The notes beneath the pieces were generated by a model, which was not told the origin of the DNA, searched no databases, and was given only the letters and a program-made list of their open reading frames with translations. Shown piece by piece: positions 1 through 8,649 of a stretch of 64,000 nt of DNA (its first letter is position 1; every line of letters starts with the position of its first letter). The position numbers and the translations under genes are program-made. This DNA comes from JANLYC01 sp963750495 (GTDB lineage: Bacteria; Actinomycetota; Actinomycetes; Propionibacteriales; Nocardioidaceae): contig CAVVQV010000004.1 in NCBI GenBank assembly GCA_963750495.1, forward strand, positions 62,001-126,000, in the 5' to 3' direction.

Positions 1-169
1 CCTCGGTGACCAGGTGGTCGAGGTGTCGGCGCACCGCGGCGGGTGTGAGGTCGAGCCGTTCGGCCAGTGCTGCAGCCGTGGACGGACCGTGCTCGAGGAT
101 CGAGGAGGCCACCCGCTCGCGGGTCGGGGCGTCGTCACCGGCATAGGCGTCCGAGGGCGTCGACGTCAT
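1..169 (-). CDS. sufR: SufR-like winged-helix transcriptional regulator (N-terminal part)
   Basis: Only the first 56 codons are in the window; the rest lies beyond the left edge. The visible part starts MTSTPSDAYAG and contains a helix-turn-helix (about residues 18-55; core TAAALAERL then TPAAVRRHL), typical of the ArsR/DeoR-type domain of SufR. Known family role: an Fe-S-cluster protein that represses the suf Fe-S assembly operon, usually as its first gene. The assignment as SufR rests on this domain plus the neighbouring ABC exporter/ctaA/ctaB context, which is common beside suf operons in actinobacteria. The start is the ATG at 167-169. A perfect dyad lies about 30 bp upstream and could be its operator. 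Another ArsR/MarR-type regulator cannot be excluded. Confidence 0.6.
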   Translation of the reverse strand, partial: MTSTPSDAYAGDDAPTRERVASSILEHGPSTAAALAERLDLTPAAVRRHLDHLVTE

Positions 170-198
170 CGACGGCCGTGTGGACTCCCGGGTGGATT

Positions 199-215
199 TC
201 ACAACACCATTGTGT
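199..215. promoter_or_regulatory. Dyad CACAA-N5-TTGTG, candidate SufR operator
   Basis: A perfect inverted repeat, CACAA (200-204), five bases, TTGTG (210-214), sits in the divergent region 30 bp upstream of the regulator start. Autoregulation by SufR through a dyad in its own promoter is known in actinobacteria. That this is the site is inference. Confidence 0.4.
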
Positions 216-233
216 CCTAATTCGACGAAGGCC

Positions 234-252
234 TCAAATAAGGCTCACCTAA
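234..252. promoter_or_regulatory. Candidate DtxR/IdeR iron box
   Basis: The 19 bases match the DtxR/IdeR iron-box consensus (TTAGG-type half sites around AGGCT) at 14 of 19 positions by eye, including the run AGGCT and the terminal ACCTAA half site. It lies between the regulator gene and the ABC exporter and could confer iron control on either. The match is imperfect. Confidence 0.35.
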
Positions 253-276
253 CCCAGTCGGCGCGGCCATCCTGCA

Positions 277-282
277 TAGACT
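277..282 (+). promoter_or_regulatory. -10 box TAGACT of a leaderless promoter
   Basis: TAGACT is followed by exactly six bases and then the GTG start at 289, so transcription would begin at or next to the start codon. No Shine-Dalgarno sequence is visible there. Confidence 0.5.
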
Positions 283-288
283 TCCTGC

Positions 289-1212
289 GTGACAGCCCCC
301 GCCGTCGAGGTCACTGACCTCACGATGACCTATGGCGCCAAGACCGCCGTGGACGGGCTCTCGCTCACCGTCGAACCAGGATCGATCACGGCCGTTCTCG
401 GGCCCAACGGTGCCGGCAAGACGACGCTCATCGAGACCTGTGAAGGGTACCGGCGGCCAGCGGGCGGCACGGTCCGGGTCCTCGGGCTCGACCCGATCCA
501 GCAGCACGAGGCGCTGGCACCGCGACTGGGTGTGATGCTGCAGTCCGGCGGCGCCTGGTCTGCCGTCCGGGCCGTCGAGATGCTCGAGTACGTCGCGTCC
601 TTGCACGCTCATCCCCTCCCCGTCGCGGCCCTCGTCGAACGGCTCGGGCTCGGTTCGTGCGGTCGGACGCCCTACCGACGTCTCAGTGGCGGCCAGCAGC
701 AGCGACTCGGGCTCGCCATGGCACTCGTTGGCCGCCCCGAGCTGGTCTTCCTCGACGAGCCGACCGCCGGGCTCGACCCGCAGGCGCGCCGCGTGACCTG
801 GGAGCTGATCGAAGAACTGCGCGCCGACGGGGTGACGGTGGTGCTCTCCACTCACTACATGGAGGAGGCGGAGCGGCTCGCCACCCTCGTGTACGTCGTG
901 GACCACGGACGGGTGCTGACCTCCGGTACGCCGCTCGCGCTCACGGCCGCGCGGGCGCAGAACGTGATCAGCTTCCAGGCACCCGCGGCGCTCGACACCG
1001 CACCCCTGGTCGCTGCGCTGCCGCCGGACTGCACCGTCACCGAGCGACCAGCCGGGTGCTATCGCGTGGACGGCCTGGTCAACCCGCAGACGCTGGCCGC
1101 GGTCACCGCCTGGTGCGCCGCGCTCGACGTCATGCCCGAGCACCTCAATGTCGCGAGAAGCACCCTCGAGGACGTCTTCCTCGACCTCACGGGACGTGAG
1201 CTCCGGTCATGA
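289..1212 (+). CDS. ABC transporter ATP-binding protein (DrrA-type exporter)
   Basis: ATPase subunit of an ABC-2 type exporter, 307 aa. Visible motifs: Walker A GPNGAGKTT at residues 38-46, signature LSGGQ at 132-136, Walker B LVFLDEP at 152-158 followed by TAGLD. The C-terminal ~90 residues form the extra domain seen in DrrA/CcmA-type ATPases. It overlaps the permease gene by ATGA, so the two are translationally coupled and form the exporter. The substrate is unknown; pairs in this position upstream of ctaA are widespread in actinobacteria. The GTG start is chosen because a -10 hexamer ends six bases before it. Confidence 0.9.
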   Translation: MTAPAVEVTDLTMTYGAKTAVDGLSLTVEPGSITAVLGPNGAGKTTLIETCEGYRRPAGGTVRVLGLDPIQQHEALAPRLGVMLQSGGAWSAVRAVEMLEYVASLHAHPLPVAALVERLGLGSCGRTPYRRLSGGQQQRLGLAMALVGRPELVFLDEPTAGLDPQARRVTWELIEELRADGVTVVLSTHYMEEAERLATLVYVVDHGRVLTSGTPLALTAARAQNVISFQAPAALDTAPLVAALPPDCTVTERPAGCYRVDGLVNPQTLAAVTAWCAALDVMPEHLNVARSTLEDVFLDLTGRELRS

Positions 1213-1985
1213 CCACGCTGTCGTTCGTGCCGGCTCCCGGTGGTCGCCCGCTGCACCGGATGGTCGCGACCCACGCCGCCATGGAGACTCGTCTGCTGCT
1301 GCGCAACGGCGAACAGCTGCTGCTCGCGATCGTGATCCCGCTGCTGCTCCTGGTCGGCGGCGCCGAGTCCGGCAACGTGGTCGACCTCGGTACGGGTCGG
1401 CGCATCGACGTCCTGACGCCGGGTGTGCTGGCGCTGGCCGTGATGTCGACCGCCTTCACCTCACTTGCGATCGCGACCGCCTTCGAGCGCCGGTACGGCG
1501 TGCTCAAACGACTCGGCGCGTCTCCCCTGCCACGCGCTGGACTGCTGTTCGGCAAGGTCGGCTCCTTGCTGACCGTCATCGGACTGCAGGTCGTCGTCAT
1601 CATCGTCATCGGGCTGTTGCTGGGGTGGTCCCCGTCTGGTGGAGTTTCCGCGGCGGCGGGCTCGGTGCTGCTGGTCGTTCTGGGAACCGCCGCCTTCGCG
1701 GCCCTGGGGCTGTTGCTGGCAGGCACGCTGAGAGCCGAGGCCACGCTGGCGGCGGCCAACCTCGTCTACGTCCTGCTGCTGGTTGCCGGCGCTGTCGTCG
1801 TACCGGTCTCGTCGTACCCGAGCGCCATGCGCGACATGGTGACGCTGCTGCCCTCCGGCGCTCTCGCGCAGGGGCTTCGTGAGGTGCTGTCGGGCGCTGG
1901 GCTCGGCGGCACCCACCTGCTCGTGCTCGCCACGTGGGCGTTCGTGGCCTCGCTGCTGACGGTGAGGACGTTCCGGTGGGAGTGA
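1209..1985 (+). CDS. ABC-2 type transporter permease
   Basis: 258-aa integral membrane protein with about six hydrophobic segments, for example LLLAIVIPLLLLVGG near the N-terminus and VLLLVAGAVVVPVSS in the C-terminal half. This is the DrrB/ABC-2 permease pattern. It is the membrane partner of the ATPase encoded immediately upstream (start overlaps its stop by 4 bp). Its own stop overlaps the start of heme A synthase, suggesting one transcript for exporter and ctaA. The substrate cannot be told from sequence. Confidence 0.85.
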   Translation: MTTLSFVPAPGGRPLHRMVATHAAMETRLLLRNGEQLLLAIVIPLLLLVGGAESGNVVDLGTGRRIDVLTPGVLALAVMSTAFTSLAIATAFERRYGVLKRLGASPLPRAGLLFGKVGSLLTVIGLQVVVIIVIGLLLGWSPSGGVSAAAGSVLLVVLGTAAFAALGLLLAGTLRAEATLAAANLVYVLLLVAGAVVVPVSSYPSAMRDMVTLLPSGALAQGLREVLSGAGLGGTHLLVLATWAFVASLLTVRTFRWE

Positions 1986-2926
1986 TCGAGCGCACCAGCC
2001 CCGTGGCGCAGCAGGTCCGGGCACCGTCCCGGCGACTCCTCAAACGACTGGCTGTGGCGTCCCTCGTCAGCAACATCGTCATCGTCGTGACCGGAGGTGC
2101 CGTCCGGCTGACCGCCTCCGGCCTGGGTTGCCCGACCTGGCCACGATGCACCGACAACTCGTTCGTGGTGCACGACGCGATGGGCGCCCACGGCTTCATC
2201 GAGTTCGGCAACCGGATGCTGACGTTCGTCCTGGCCGCGGTCGCCATCGCCACCTGGGTCGCTGCGATGCGCTACCGCCCCGCGCGACGATCGCTGCGGC
2301 GGCTCGCAACCGTGCTCGCCCTGGGAGTGCCGGCGCAGGCCATGCTCGGCGGCTTCACCGTGCTGACCGACCTCAACCCGTACGTCGTCTCGCTGCACCT
2401 GCTGTTGTCCCTCGGCATGATCGCCGTCGCCGTTGTGCTCGTGCGTCGCGTCGACGAGGAGGACCGGCCGCCGCAGCCGACCATGCCGATGCCGGCGGTC
2501 AGGATGGCCCAGGCCACGTACGCCGCGGTCTGGGTCGTGCTGTATGTCGGCACGGTCGTGACCGGGTCCGGTCCGCATGCGGGCGACGCCGACTCGCCAC
2601 GGAACGGGTTGCGGCCGGCCGCGATCAGCCAGGTGCATGCCGACCTGGTCTTTCTGCTCGTCGGGTTCACCGTGGGAACGCTGGTGGCCTTCCTGGTGAC
2701 CCGGGCGCCTGACCGCGCCGTCCGGGCGGTGACCTGGTTGCTCGGGATCGAGCTGGCGCAGGGCTTGATCGGGTTCGTGCAGTACTTCACCGACCTGCCG
2801 GTCGTGCTGGTCGGGGCACACGTGCTCGGAGCCGCGCTGGTCACAGCCGCCGCCACCTGGATGCTGCTCGGCACGCGCGACCGCGGACTGGCGGCTCGGC
2901 AGGCTGCGACCACCACCAAGCCCTGA
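1982..2926 (+). CDS. ctaA: Heme A synthase (COX15/CtaA)
   Basis: Converts heme O to heme A for aa3-type cytochrome oxidase, in the membrane. About eight transmembrane segments are visible in two related halves, with the family's heme-ligand histidines in the four-helix halves (for example GAHGFIEFGNR and SLHLLLS in the first half, SQVHADLVFLL and GAHVLGAALV in the second). The N-terminal half carries the typical motif TGGAVRLTASGLGCPTWP. Start chosen at the GTG forming a GTGA overlap with the permease stop; an in-frame GTG six bases upstream is the alternative. ctaB, the preceding enzyme of the pathway, lies 1.2 kb away on the other strand. Confidence 0.93.
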   Translation: MIERTSPVAQQVRAPSRRLLKRLAVASLVSNIVIVVTGGAVRLTASGLGCPTWPRCTDNSFVVHDAMGAHGFIEFGNRMLTFVLAAVAIATWVAAMRYRPARRSLRRLATVLALGVPAQAMLGGFTVLTDLNPYVVSLHLLLSLGMIAVAVVLVRRVDEEDRPPQPTMPMPAVRMAQATYAAVWVVLYVGTVVTGSGPHAGDADSPRNGLRPAAISQVHADLVFLLVGFTVGTLVAFLVTRAPDRAVRAVTWLLGIELAQGLIGFVQYFTDLPVVLVGAHVLGAALVTAAATWMLLGTRDRGLAARQAATTTKP

Positions 2927-2960
2927 CGTGTCCACCGTCGGATCTTTGGAAGGCAGGTGC

Positions 2961-2989
2961 GTCCCGGGGGCCACCGCCACCCCCGGGAC
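2961..2989 (+). terminator. GC-rich hairpin after ctaA
   Basis: A perfect 10-bp stem (GTCCCGGGGG with CCCCCGGGAC) closes a 9-base loop 35 bp after the ctaA stop. No U-tract follows, which is common for actinobacterial terminators. Confidence 0.6.
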
Positions 2990-3051
2990 ACCGTCCCATC
3001 CCAACCCGCTCTCGCACCCATTCGCATGGGCAGGTGCTGAGTCTCGCTGAC

Positions 3052-3083
3052 TCCTACGATGGGTGGAGTGTGTCATCGTAGGA
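3052..3083. other. Inverted repeat in the ctaA-RDD intergenic region
   Basis: TCCTACGAT (3052-3060) and ATCGTAGGA (3075-3083) form a perfect 9-bp inverted repeat with a 14-base spacer. A TTGACA hexamer follows at 3125-3130, but no convincing -10 is seen at the right spacing. It could be an operator or a second terminator. Nothing else is recognisable between 2927 and 3217. Confidence 0.35.
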
Positions 3084-3217
3084 ACGGTCCAATATGGCCC
3101 TTATGGGCTATCCAGGTTTCAATCTTGACAAACGGCCAGTAACTGCGCATCTGTTCTCCGTGGTGGTGGCAGCCATCGTTCGCGGTTCGGCGCGGCCTGC
3201 GTGAGAGGGTTGCCATC

Positions 3218-4084
3218 ATGACGACACCTGTGGCCGGCTGGTACGACGACCCCTGGAGCGCTGATCAGTACCGCTACTGGGACGGCACCGCGTGGACCCA
3301 CCACGCCGCCCCCAAGACGGCGCCACCGACACCGCCGGCCGCTCCGACACCGCCGGCCGCGCCCGCGCAGAGCACGTACCCCACCTACGGTTCGCCCACG
3401 TACGGCTCGCCCGCCCCCTACGGACCGGACTACGCCACCGGCGGGTCGGCGCAGCGACCGGAATACACCGGCTATCCCGCACACCAGGCCGCGCCCGCCC
3501 AGGTCTCGTCGCGTGACACCACGCCGGACGGTGCCCGGCTGGCCTCGTGGCCGCAACGGCTCGGTGCCCGGTTGCTGGACAACATCTTCGTGATGCTCGT
3601 GGCCCTGCCCGTCAACGCATACTTCTGGTACCGCTACTTCCAGGCCTACCAGGACTACACCGACGACCGGCAGCGCCAGATCGATGCAGGCGCGTCGCCC
3701 GGTCTGTTCGACTTCCCGAGTGACCTGGTGGAGCGGATGGTCCCGATCGTGCTGATCACGGTGCTCGTGGGTCTCGCCTACGAGGTCTTCTCCTTGCACC
3801 GCTGGGCTGCGACACCCGGCAAGCGCATCGTCAAGCTCAAGGTCCGCTCCCGCGAAGACCCGCGCATCCCACCCGCGATGGGGCTCATCTGGAGACGGAG
3901 CGCGTTCATCTACGGGCTGCAGCTGGTCTATTTCGCGCCCGTGCTGAGCGTCGTCGCAGGGCTTCTGCTGCTGGTCGACTGCCTGTGGCCGTTGTGGGAC
4001 AAGAACCGACAAGCCCTGCACGACAAGGTGGCGGGGTCGAACGTGGTCCGCGCTGAAGCTCCGCCCCCGCCGTACTACGGTTGA
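3218..4084 (+). CDS. RDD family membrane protein with N-terminal DUF2510
   Basis: 288 aa. Residues about 6-28 form a DUF2510 domain (GWYDDPWSADQYRYWDGTAW), a short W-rich actinobacterial motif. Residues 30-100 are a low-complexity Pro/Ala/Tyr-rich linker with PTYGSP repeats. The C-terminal ~165 residues are an RDD domain with membrane segments; the R and D residues of the family name fit SWPQRLGARLLDNIFVML. Molecular role unknown; RDD proteins have been linked to transport. It converges on ctaB with a 9-bp gap, so it is probably monocistronic. Confidence 0.85.
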   Translation: MTTPVAGWYDDPWSADQYRYWDGTAWTHHAAPKTAPPTPPAAPTPPAAPAQSTYPTYGSPTYGSPAPYGPDYATGGSAQRPEYTGYPAHQAAPAQVSSRDTTPDGARLASWPQRLGARLLDNIFVMLVALPVNAYFWYRYFQAYQDYTDDRQRQIDAGASPGLFDFPSDLVERMVPIVLITVLVGLAYEVFSLHRWAATPGKRIVKLKVRSREDPRIPPAMGLIWRRSAFIYGLQLVYFAPVLSVVAGLLLLVDCLWPLWDKNRQALHDKVAGSNVVRAEAPPPPYYG

Positions 4085-4093
4085 GCGCCCTCG

Positions 4094-5086
4094 TCAGCGG
4101 GTGAGCAGTGGGTCGATCGCAACAGCGAGGAACAGCAGCGCCAGGTAGGCGTTCGAGCCGTGGAACAAGCGCATCGCCTTCAGCGTCACCGGGTCCTCGG
4201 TGGTGCGCGAGCGCCGCCACAGCGCATGCGCCTCGGCGACGAAGGCCACCCCGAGCACCCCCGCGGCCACGGGGTAGACCCAGCCCGTGTCGGCGACCGG
4301 CCACAGCGCGAGGGACGTCGCCACCGTCAGCCAGGCGTAGATGACGATCTGCCGACCCACCTCGTAGGACGACGCGACCACCGGCAGCATCGGCACGGAC
4401 GCAGCGGCGTAGTCGGCGCGGTAGCGGATCGCCAGCGACCAGAAGTGCGGCGGGGTCCAGAAGAACACGACCATGAACAGCACGACCGGGGCCCATGCCA
4501 GCGACCCGGTCACGGCGGTCCAGCCGATCAGCGCGGGGAAGCAACCCGCCGCCCCGCCCCAGACGATGTTCTGCGCCGTACGCCGTTTGAGCACCATCGT
4601 GTAGACGAGCACGTAGAAGGCGTTCGCGGCCAGGGCCAGCCCAGCCGATAGCCAGTTGACGGTGAGGCCGAGCAGCAGCGTCGCCGCGACACCCAGCACG
4701 AGCCCGAAAACCAGCGCACCGTTGGTCGACACCTGGTGCCGTGGCAGCGGCCGGCGCCGCGTGCGCAGCATCTTCTCGTCGATGTCACGATCGACGACGC
4801 AGTTGAGCGCGTTCGCGCTACCGGCAGCCAGCGTGCCGCCCGCCACGGTCGCGGCCACCAGCCACAGGGACGGCACCCCACGCTCCGCGAGGAACATCAC
4901 CGGCACCGTGGTCAGCAACAGCAGCTCGATGATGCGCGGCTTGGTCAGCGCGATGTAGGAACGCACCCGGTCGAGCATGCCGACGGCAGACGAGGCGGAG
5001 ACCGACCCCGGGGGGGTCTCGTCGACCTGGTCCGCGGTCGCCGGCCCCCGCAGGAAGACAGGAGCCTGCGGCTCGACAGCGGTCAC
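4094..5086 (-). CDS. ctaB: Protoheme IX farnesyltransferase (heme O synthase)
   Basis: Adds a farnesyl group to heme B to make heme O, the substrate of CtaA. UbiA-type prenyltransferase with about nine membrane segments. The first Asp-rich motif appears as NCVVDRDIDEKMLRTRRRPL, the characteristic heme O synthase signature. The GTG at 5084-5086 is preferred because GAGG stands five bases before it. An upstream TTG at 5146 extends the frame by 20 residues but has no visible ribosome site; many homologues begin close to MLDRVRSYIALTKP, further downstream. It is divergent from tkt. Confidence 0.9.
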   Translation of the reverse strand: MTAVEPQAPVFLRGPATADQVDETPPGSVSASSAVGMLDRVRSYIALTKPRIIELLLLTTVPVMFLAERGVPSLWLVAATVAGGTLAAGSANALNCVVDRDIDEKMLRTRRRPLPRHQVSTNGALVFGLVLGVAATLLLGLTVNWLSAGLALAANAFYVLVYTMVLKRRTAQNIVWGGAAGCFPALIGWTAVTGSLAWAPVVLFMVVFFWTPPHFWSLAIRYRADYAAASVPMLPVVASSYEVGRQIVIYAWLTVATSLALWPVADTGWVYPVAAGVLGVAFVAEAHALWRRSRTTEDPVTLKAMRLFHGSNAYLALLFLAVAIDPLLTR

Positions 5087-5173
5087 GAACACCTCGGGGT
5101 CACGTGCATGTGGTGCTCCGGACAGCCGACCAAAGACGGCCGACAAGTGTCGCGGAGCCTGGCTACGGCGGCC

Positions 5174-5179
5174 AGTCTA
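5174..5179 (-). promoter_or_regulatory. -10 box TAGACT upstream of ctaB
   Basis: TAGACT on the minus strand lies upstream of both possible ctaB starts. On the plus strand a TAGGCT at 5235-5240 could serve tkt. The region 5087-5342 otherwise shows no recognisable element. Confidence 0.35.
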
Positions 5180-5342
5180 ATCCCGGCGAGAGGCCGTGGC
5201 GGAACGGGGGCGGGCAGGTCAAATCACCGGGCAGTAGGCTCGGCCGAGGAGGCAAGGACGCCGTCTGATGGTCGAGCCACCGGCCGCACCAGCGGCACGC
5301 CGCCCGAACGTGACGCCATGTGCTCAGGAAGGAACCGCCGCT

Positions 5343-7463
5343 GTGACCAGCGCTGCCAAGGATCCGTACGCCAAGCTCGACTGGACCGAGGTCGACGACC
5401 AGGGTGTCGACACTGTTCGAGTGCTGGCGATGGATGCAGTCCAGAAGGTCGGGAACGGCCACCCCGGCACCGCCATGAGCCTGGCGCCGGCGGCCTACCT
5501 CGTGTTCCAGAAGCTGATGCGCCACAACCCGGCCGATCCGCACTGGCCGGGCCGCGATCGCTTCGTGCTGTCGTGCGGCCACTCCAGCCTGACCCTGTAC
5601 ATCCAGCTCTACCTCGCCGGCTACGGCCTCGAGCTCGACGACCTCAAGGCCCTGCGGGTCTGGGGGAGCCTGACCCCGGGGCACCCGGAGCACGGGCACA
5701 CCGCCGGTGTCGAGACCACCACGGGCCCCCTGGGCCAGGGCGTCGCCAACGCCGTGGGCATGGCGATGGCAGCCCGGCGCGAGCGCGGCCTGTTCGACCC
5801 GAAGCCTGCAGTCGGCGAGAGCCTGTTCGACCACGACATCTTCGCGTTCGCCAGCGACGGCGACCTCGAAGAGGGCGTGAGCGGTGAGGCGTCGTCCCTC
5901 GCGGGCCACCAGCAGCTCGGCAACCTGGTACTGCTCTATGACGACAACAACATCTCCATCGAGGACGACACCAACATCGCCTTCAGCGAAGACGTCGCCA
6001 AGCGCTACGAGTCCTACGGCTGGCACGTGCAGACCGTCGACTGGACGCAGGACGGCAAGGGGTACGACGAGAACGTCCAGGCCTTGTTCGCGGCGTACAA
6101 GAAGGCAAAGGCCGAGAGGACTCGTCCGAGCTTCATCAGGCTCCGCACCATCATCGCCTGGCCGGCTCCGACGGCGCAGAACACCGGGAAGTCGCACGGA
6201 TCGGCCCTCGGCGACGACGAGGTCGCCGCCACGAAGAAGATCCTCGGATTCGACCCGGAGCAGGCGTTCGAGATCCCCGCCGCCGTCATCGCGCACACCC
6301 GCAAGGCGGTCGAGCGCGGCAAGGCCGCACAGGCCGACTGGCAACAGCAGTACGACGCCTGGGCTGCCAAGGCGGGCGATCGCAAGCAGCTGTTCGATCG
6401 GATGCAGACGCGCACCTTGCCGGCCGGCTGGAGCGACGCCCTGCCGACGTTCGAGGCGGACGAGAAGGGCCTGGCCACGCGCGTGGCGTCCGGCTCGGTG
6501 CTCACAGCGATCGCGCCGCACCTGCCTGAGCTGTGGGGCGGCTCGGCCGACCTCGCCGGGTCCAACAACACCACCCCGGACGGCGAGCCCAGCTTCATCC
6601 CCGCCGAGCACGCGACCAAGATGTTCCCTGGTGACCAGTTCGGCCGGGTCCTGCACTTCGGGATCCGTGAACACGCGATGGGCTCGATCCTCAACGGCAT
6701 CGCGCTGCACGGAGGCACCCGGCCGTACGGCGGCACGTTCCTCGTGTTCTCCGACTACATGCGCCCGGCCGTACGTCTCGCGGCGCTGATGAAGCTGCCC
6801 GTGACCTACGTGTGGACCCATGACTCGATCGGACTCGGCGAGGACGGCCCGACCCACCAGCCGATCGAGCACCTGGCCGCACTGCGTGCGATCCCCGGGC
6901 TCGACGTGGTCCGTCCGGCCGACGCCAACGAGACGGTGGCGGCCTGGCAGGTCGTGCTCGGCCACACCGATCGTCCGGCCGGTCTCGCGCTCTCCCGACA
7001 GGACGTGCCCACATTCCCGCGCGGGACCGACGGGTATGCCGACACCTCCAACGTCGGCCGCGGCGCCTACGTCCTGCTCGACGTCGACGGCGGCGCACCC
7101 GACGTGGTGCTCATCGGCACCGGCTCCGAGGTACAGATCGCCGTGGCCGCACGCGACCAGCTCGCGGCCGACGGAATCCGGGCCCGCGTCGTCTCGATGC
7201 CGTGCCGGGAGTGGTTCGAGGAACAGGACAAGGTCTATCGCGACACCGTGATACCGCCCACGGTCAAGGCACGGGTGTCGGTCGAGGCAGCGGTGCCGAT
7301 GGGTTGGCGCGACATCGTCGGTGACTCCGGCCGGATCGTGGGTATCGACCACTATGGGGCCTCCGCGGACTACCAACGTCTCTACAAGGAGTTCGGCCTG
7401 ACCGCCGAAACCGTCACCCAGGCCGCCAAGGACAGCATCGCGGCCGCCGCGGCCCGCGGGTGA
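5343..7463 (+). CDS. tkt: Transketolase
   Basis: 706-aa thiamine-diphosphate enzyme of the non-oxidative pentose phosphate pathway, the usual length for bacterial transketolase. The TPP-binding motif appears as GDGDLEEGVSGEA, ending in NN of YDDNNISIE. The active-site His-rich segment GNGHPGTAMS lies near the N-terminus. The pyrimidine-domain segment contains FGIREHAMG, with the catalytic Glu. Start placed at GTG 5343 because AGGAAGGAA precedes it. The frame is open 25 codons further up, but that stretch (ATG 5268) looks unlike the family. First gene of a six-gene sugar-phosphate run. Confidence 0.95.
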   Translation: MTSAAKDPYAKLDWTEVDDQGVDTVRVLAMDAVQKVGNGHPGTAMSLAPAAYLVFQKLMRHNPADPHWPGRDRFVLSCGHSSLTLYIQLYLAGYGLELDDLKALRVWGSLTPGHPEHGHTAGVETTTGPLGQGVANAVGMAMAARRERGLFDPKPAVGESLFDHDIFAFASDGDLEEGVSGEASSLAGHQQLGNLVLLYDDNNISIEDDTNIAFSEDVAKRYESYGWHVQTVDWTQDGKGYDENVQALFAAYKKAKAERTRPSFIRLRTIIAWPAPTAQNTGKSHGSALGDDEVAATKKILGFDPEQAFEIPAAVIAHTRKAVERGKAAQADWQQQYDAWAAKAGDRKQLFDRMQTRTLPAGWSDALPTFEADEKGLATRVASGSVLTAIAPHLPELWGGSADLAGSNNTTPDGEPSFIPAEHATKMFPGDQFGRVLHFGIREHAMGSILNGIALHGGTRPYGGTFLVFSDYMRPAVRLAALMKLPVTYVWTHDSIGLGEDGPTHQPIEHLAALRAIPGLDVVRPADANETVAAWQVVLGHTDRPAGLALSRQDVPTFPRGTDGYADTSNVGRGAYVLLDVDGGAPDVVLIGTGSEVQIAVAARDQLAADGIRARVVSMPCREWFEEQDKVYRDTVIPPTVKARVSVEAAVPMGWRDIVGDSGRIVGIDHYGASADYQRLYKEFGLTAETVTQAAKDSIAAAAARG

Positions 7464-7524
7464 CAGCGCCCCAAAGGCGGGCTCGCCACGACGTACACGA
7501 CGCAGCGAAAGGAAGCAGACGACC

Positions 7525-8649
7525 ATGAACGACCGACTGCAACAACTCTCCGACCAGGGCGTGTCCGTCTGGCTCGACGACATCTCCCGTGACCGGCTCA
7601 AGAGCGGCACCCTCCAGGACCTCGTCACCGACAAGCACGTCGTCGGCGTGACCTCGAACCCGACGATCTTCGCCAAGGCCGTCTCCGACGCAGACGACTA
7701 CGCCGACCAGGTCAAGGACCTGGCCGTACGTGGCGTCGATCTCGAGGAAGCCGTCCGGGCGATCACCACGTTCGACGTCCGCTGGACCTGCGACGTGCTC
7801 CGCGACACCTACGACCGCACCGACGGCCAGGACGGCCGGGTCAGCATCGAGGTCGATCCCCGCCTGGCACACCGGACCGACGCGACGATCGCCGAAGCCC
7901 GCGCGCTGTGGTGGATGGTCGACCGGTCGAACGTGATGATCAAGATCCCCGCGACCGAGGAGGGGCTCGCGGCGATCACGGCCGCCACCAGCGAAGGCAT
8001 CAGCGTCAACGTGACGCTCATCTTCAGCCTGATGCGCTACCGCGCGGTCATGGACGCCTACCTGAGTGGTCTCGAGCAGGCGCACTCGAAGGGTGTCGAC
8101 CTGTCCTCCATCCGATCGGTCGCGTCGTTCTTCGTCAGCCGCGTCGACACCGAGGTCGACAAGCGCCTCGACGCGATCGGGACTGACGAGGCCAAGGCGC
8201 TGCGCAGCAAGGCAGCGGTGGCCAACGCACGACTGGCCTACCAGGCCTTCGAGGACGTGTTCACGTCTGACCGCTGGAGTGCTCTCGACGCCGCCGGCGC
8301 CCACCGGCAGCGGCCGCTGTGGGCATCCACGTCGGTCAAGGACCCCGACCTCCCCGACACGATGTACGTGACGGAGCTCGTTGCGCCCCAGACCGTCAAC
8401 ACCATGCCCGAGGGCACGATCCACGCCACGGCTGACCACGCAGAGATCACCGGCGACACCGTGACGCCGAACTATGGCGACGCCCAGGACGTCCTCGACC
8501 GGCTCGAGAAGCTCGGCATCGCCTACGACGACGTGGTCAAGGTGATCGAGGACGAAGGCGTCGACAAGTTCGAGAAGTCGTGGCAGGAGCTGCTCGACAC
8601 CGTCCGGCAGGCTCTCGAGAGCGCGGGCAGCGAGGCGGGATCGCGGTGA
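7525..8649 (+). CDS. tal: Transaldolase
   Basis: 374 aa, matching the longer actinobacterial (TalA subfamily) enzymes. The Schiff-base lysine lies in NVMIKIPATEEG. N-terminal segment VWLDDISRDRL and GVTSNPTIF are typical of the family. Transfers a dihydroxyacetone unit between sugar phosphates in the cytoplasm. A clear GAAAGGAAG stands 11 bases before the ATG. The stop overlaps the pgi start by GTGA, so pgi is coupled to it; in some actinobacteria the two are fused, but here they are separate genes. Confidence 0.95.
   Translation: MNDRLQQLSDQGVSVWLDDISRDRLKSGTLQDLVTDKHVVGVTSNPTIFAKAVSDADDYADQVKDLAVRGVDLEEAVRAITTFDVRWTCDVLRDTYDRTDGQDGRVSIEVDPRLAHRTDATIAEARALWWMVDRSNVMIKIPATEEGLAAITAATSEGISVNVTLIFSLMRYRAVMDAYLSGLEQAHSKGVDLSSIRSVASFFVSRVDTEVDKRLDAIGTDEAKALRSKAAVANARLAYQAFEDVFTSDRWSALDAAGAHRQRPLWASTSVKDPDLPDTMYVTELVAPQTVNTMPEGTIHATADHAEITGDTVTPNYGDAQDVLDRLEKLGIAYDDVVKVIEDEGVDKFEKSWQELLDTVRQALESAGSEAGSR

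Noticed and set aside
3125..3150. TTGACA as the promoter of the RDD gene
   Set aside because: No -10-like hexamer stands 16-19 bp downstream, so it is not listed as a promoter.
5163..7676. Long open frame of 837 codons antisense to tkt, and similar long frames elsewhere (for example antisense to pgi and uvrA)
   Set aside because: These mirror the codon structure of GC-rich genes on the other strand; the encoded sequences are low-complexity and match no family, whereas the sense genes are textbook enzymes.
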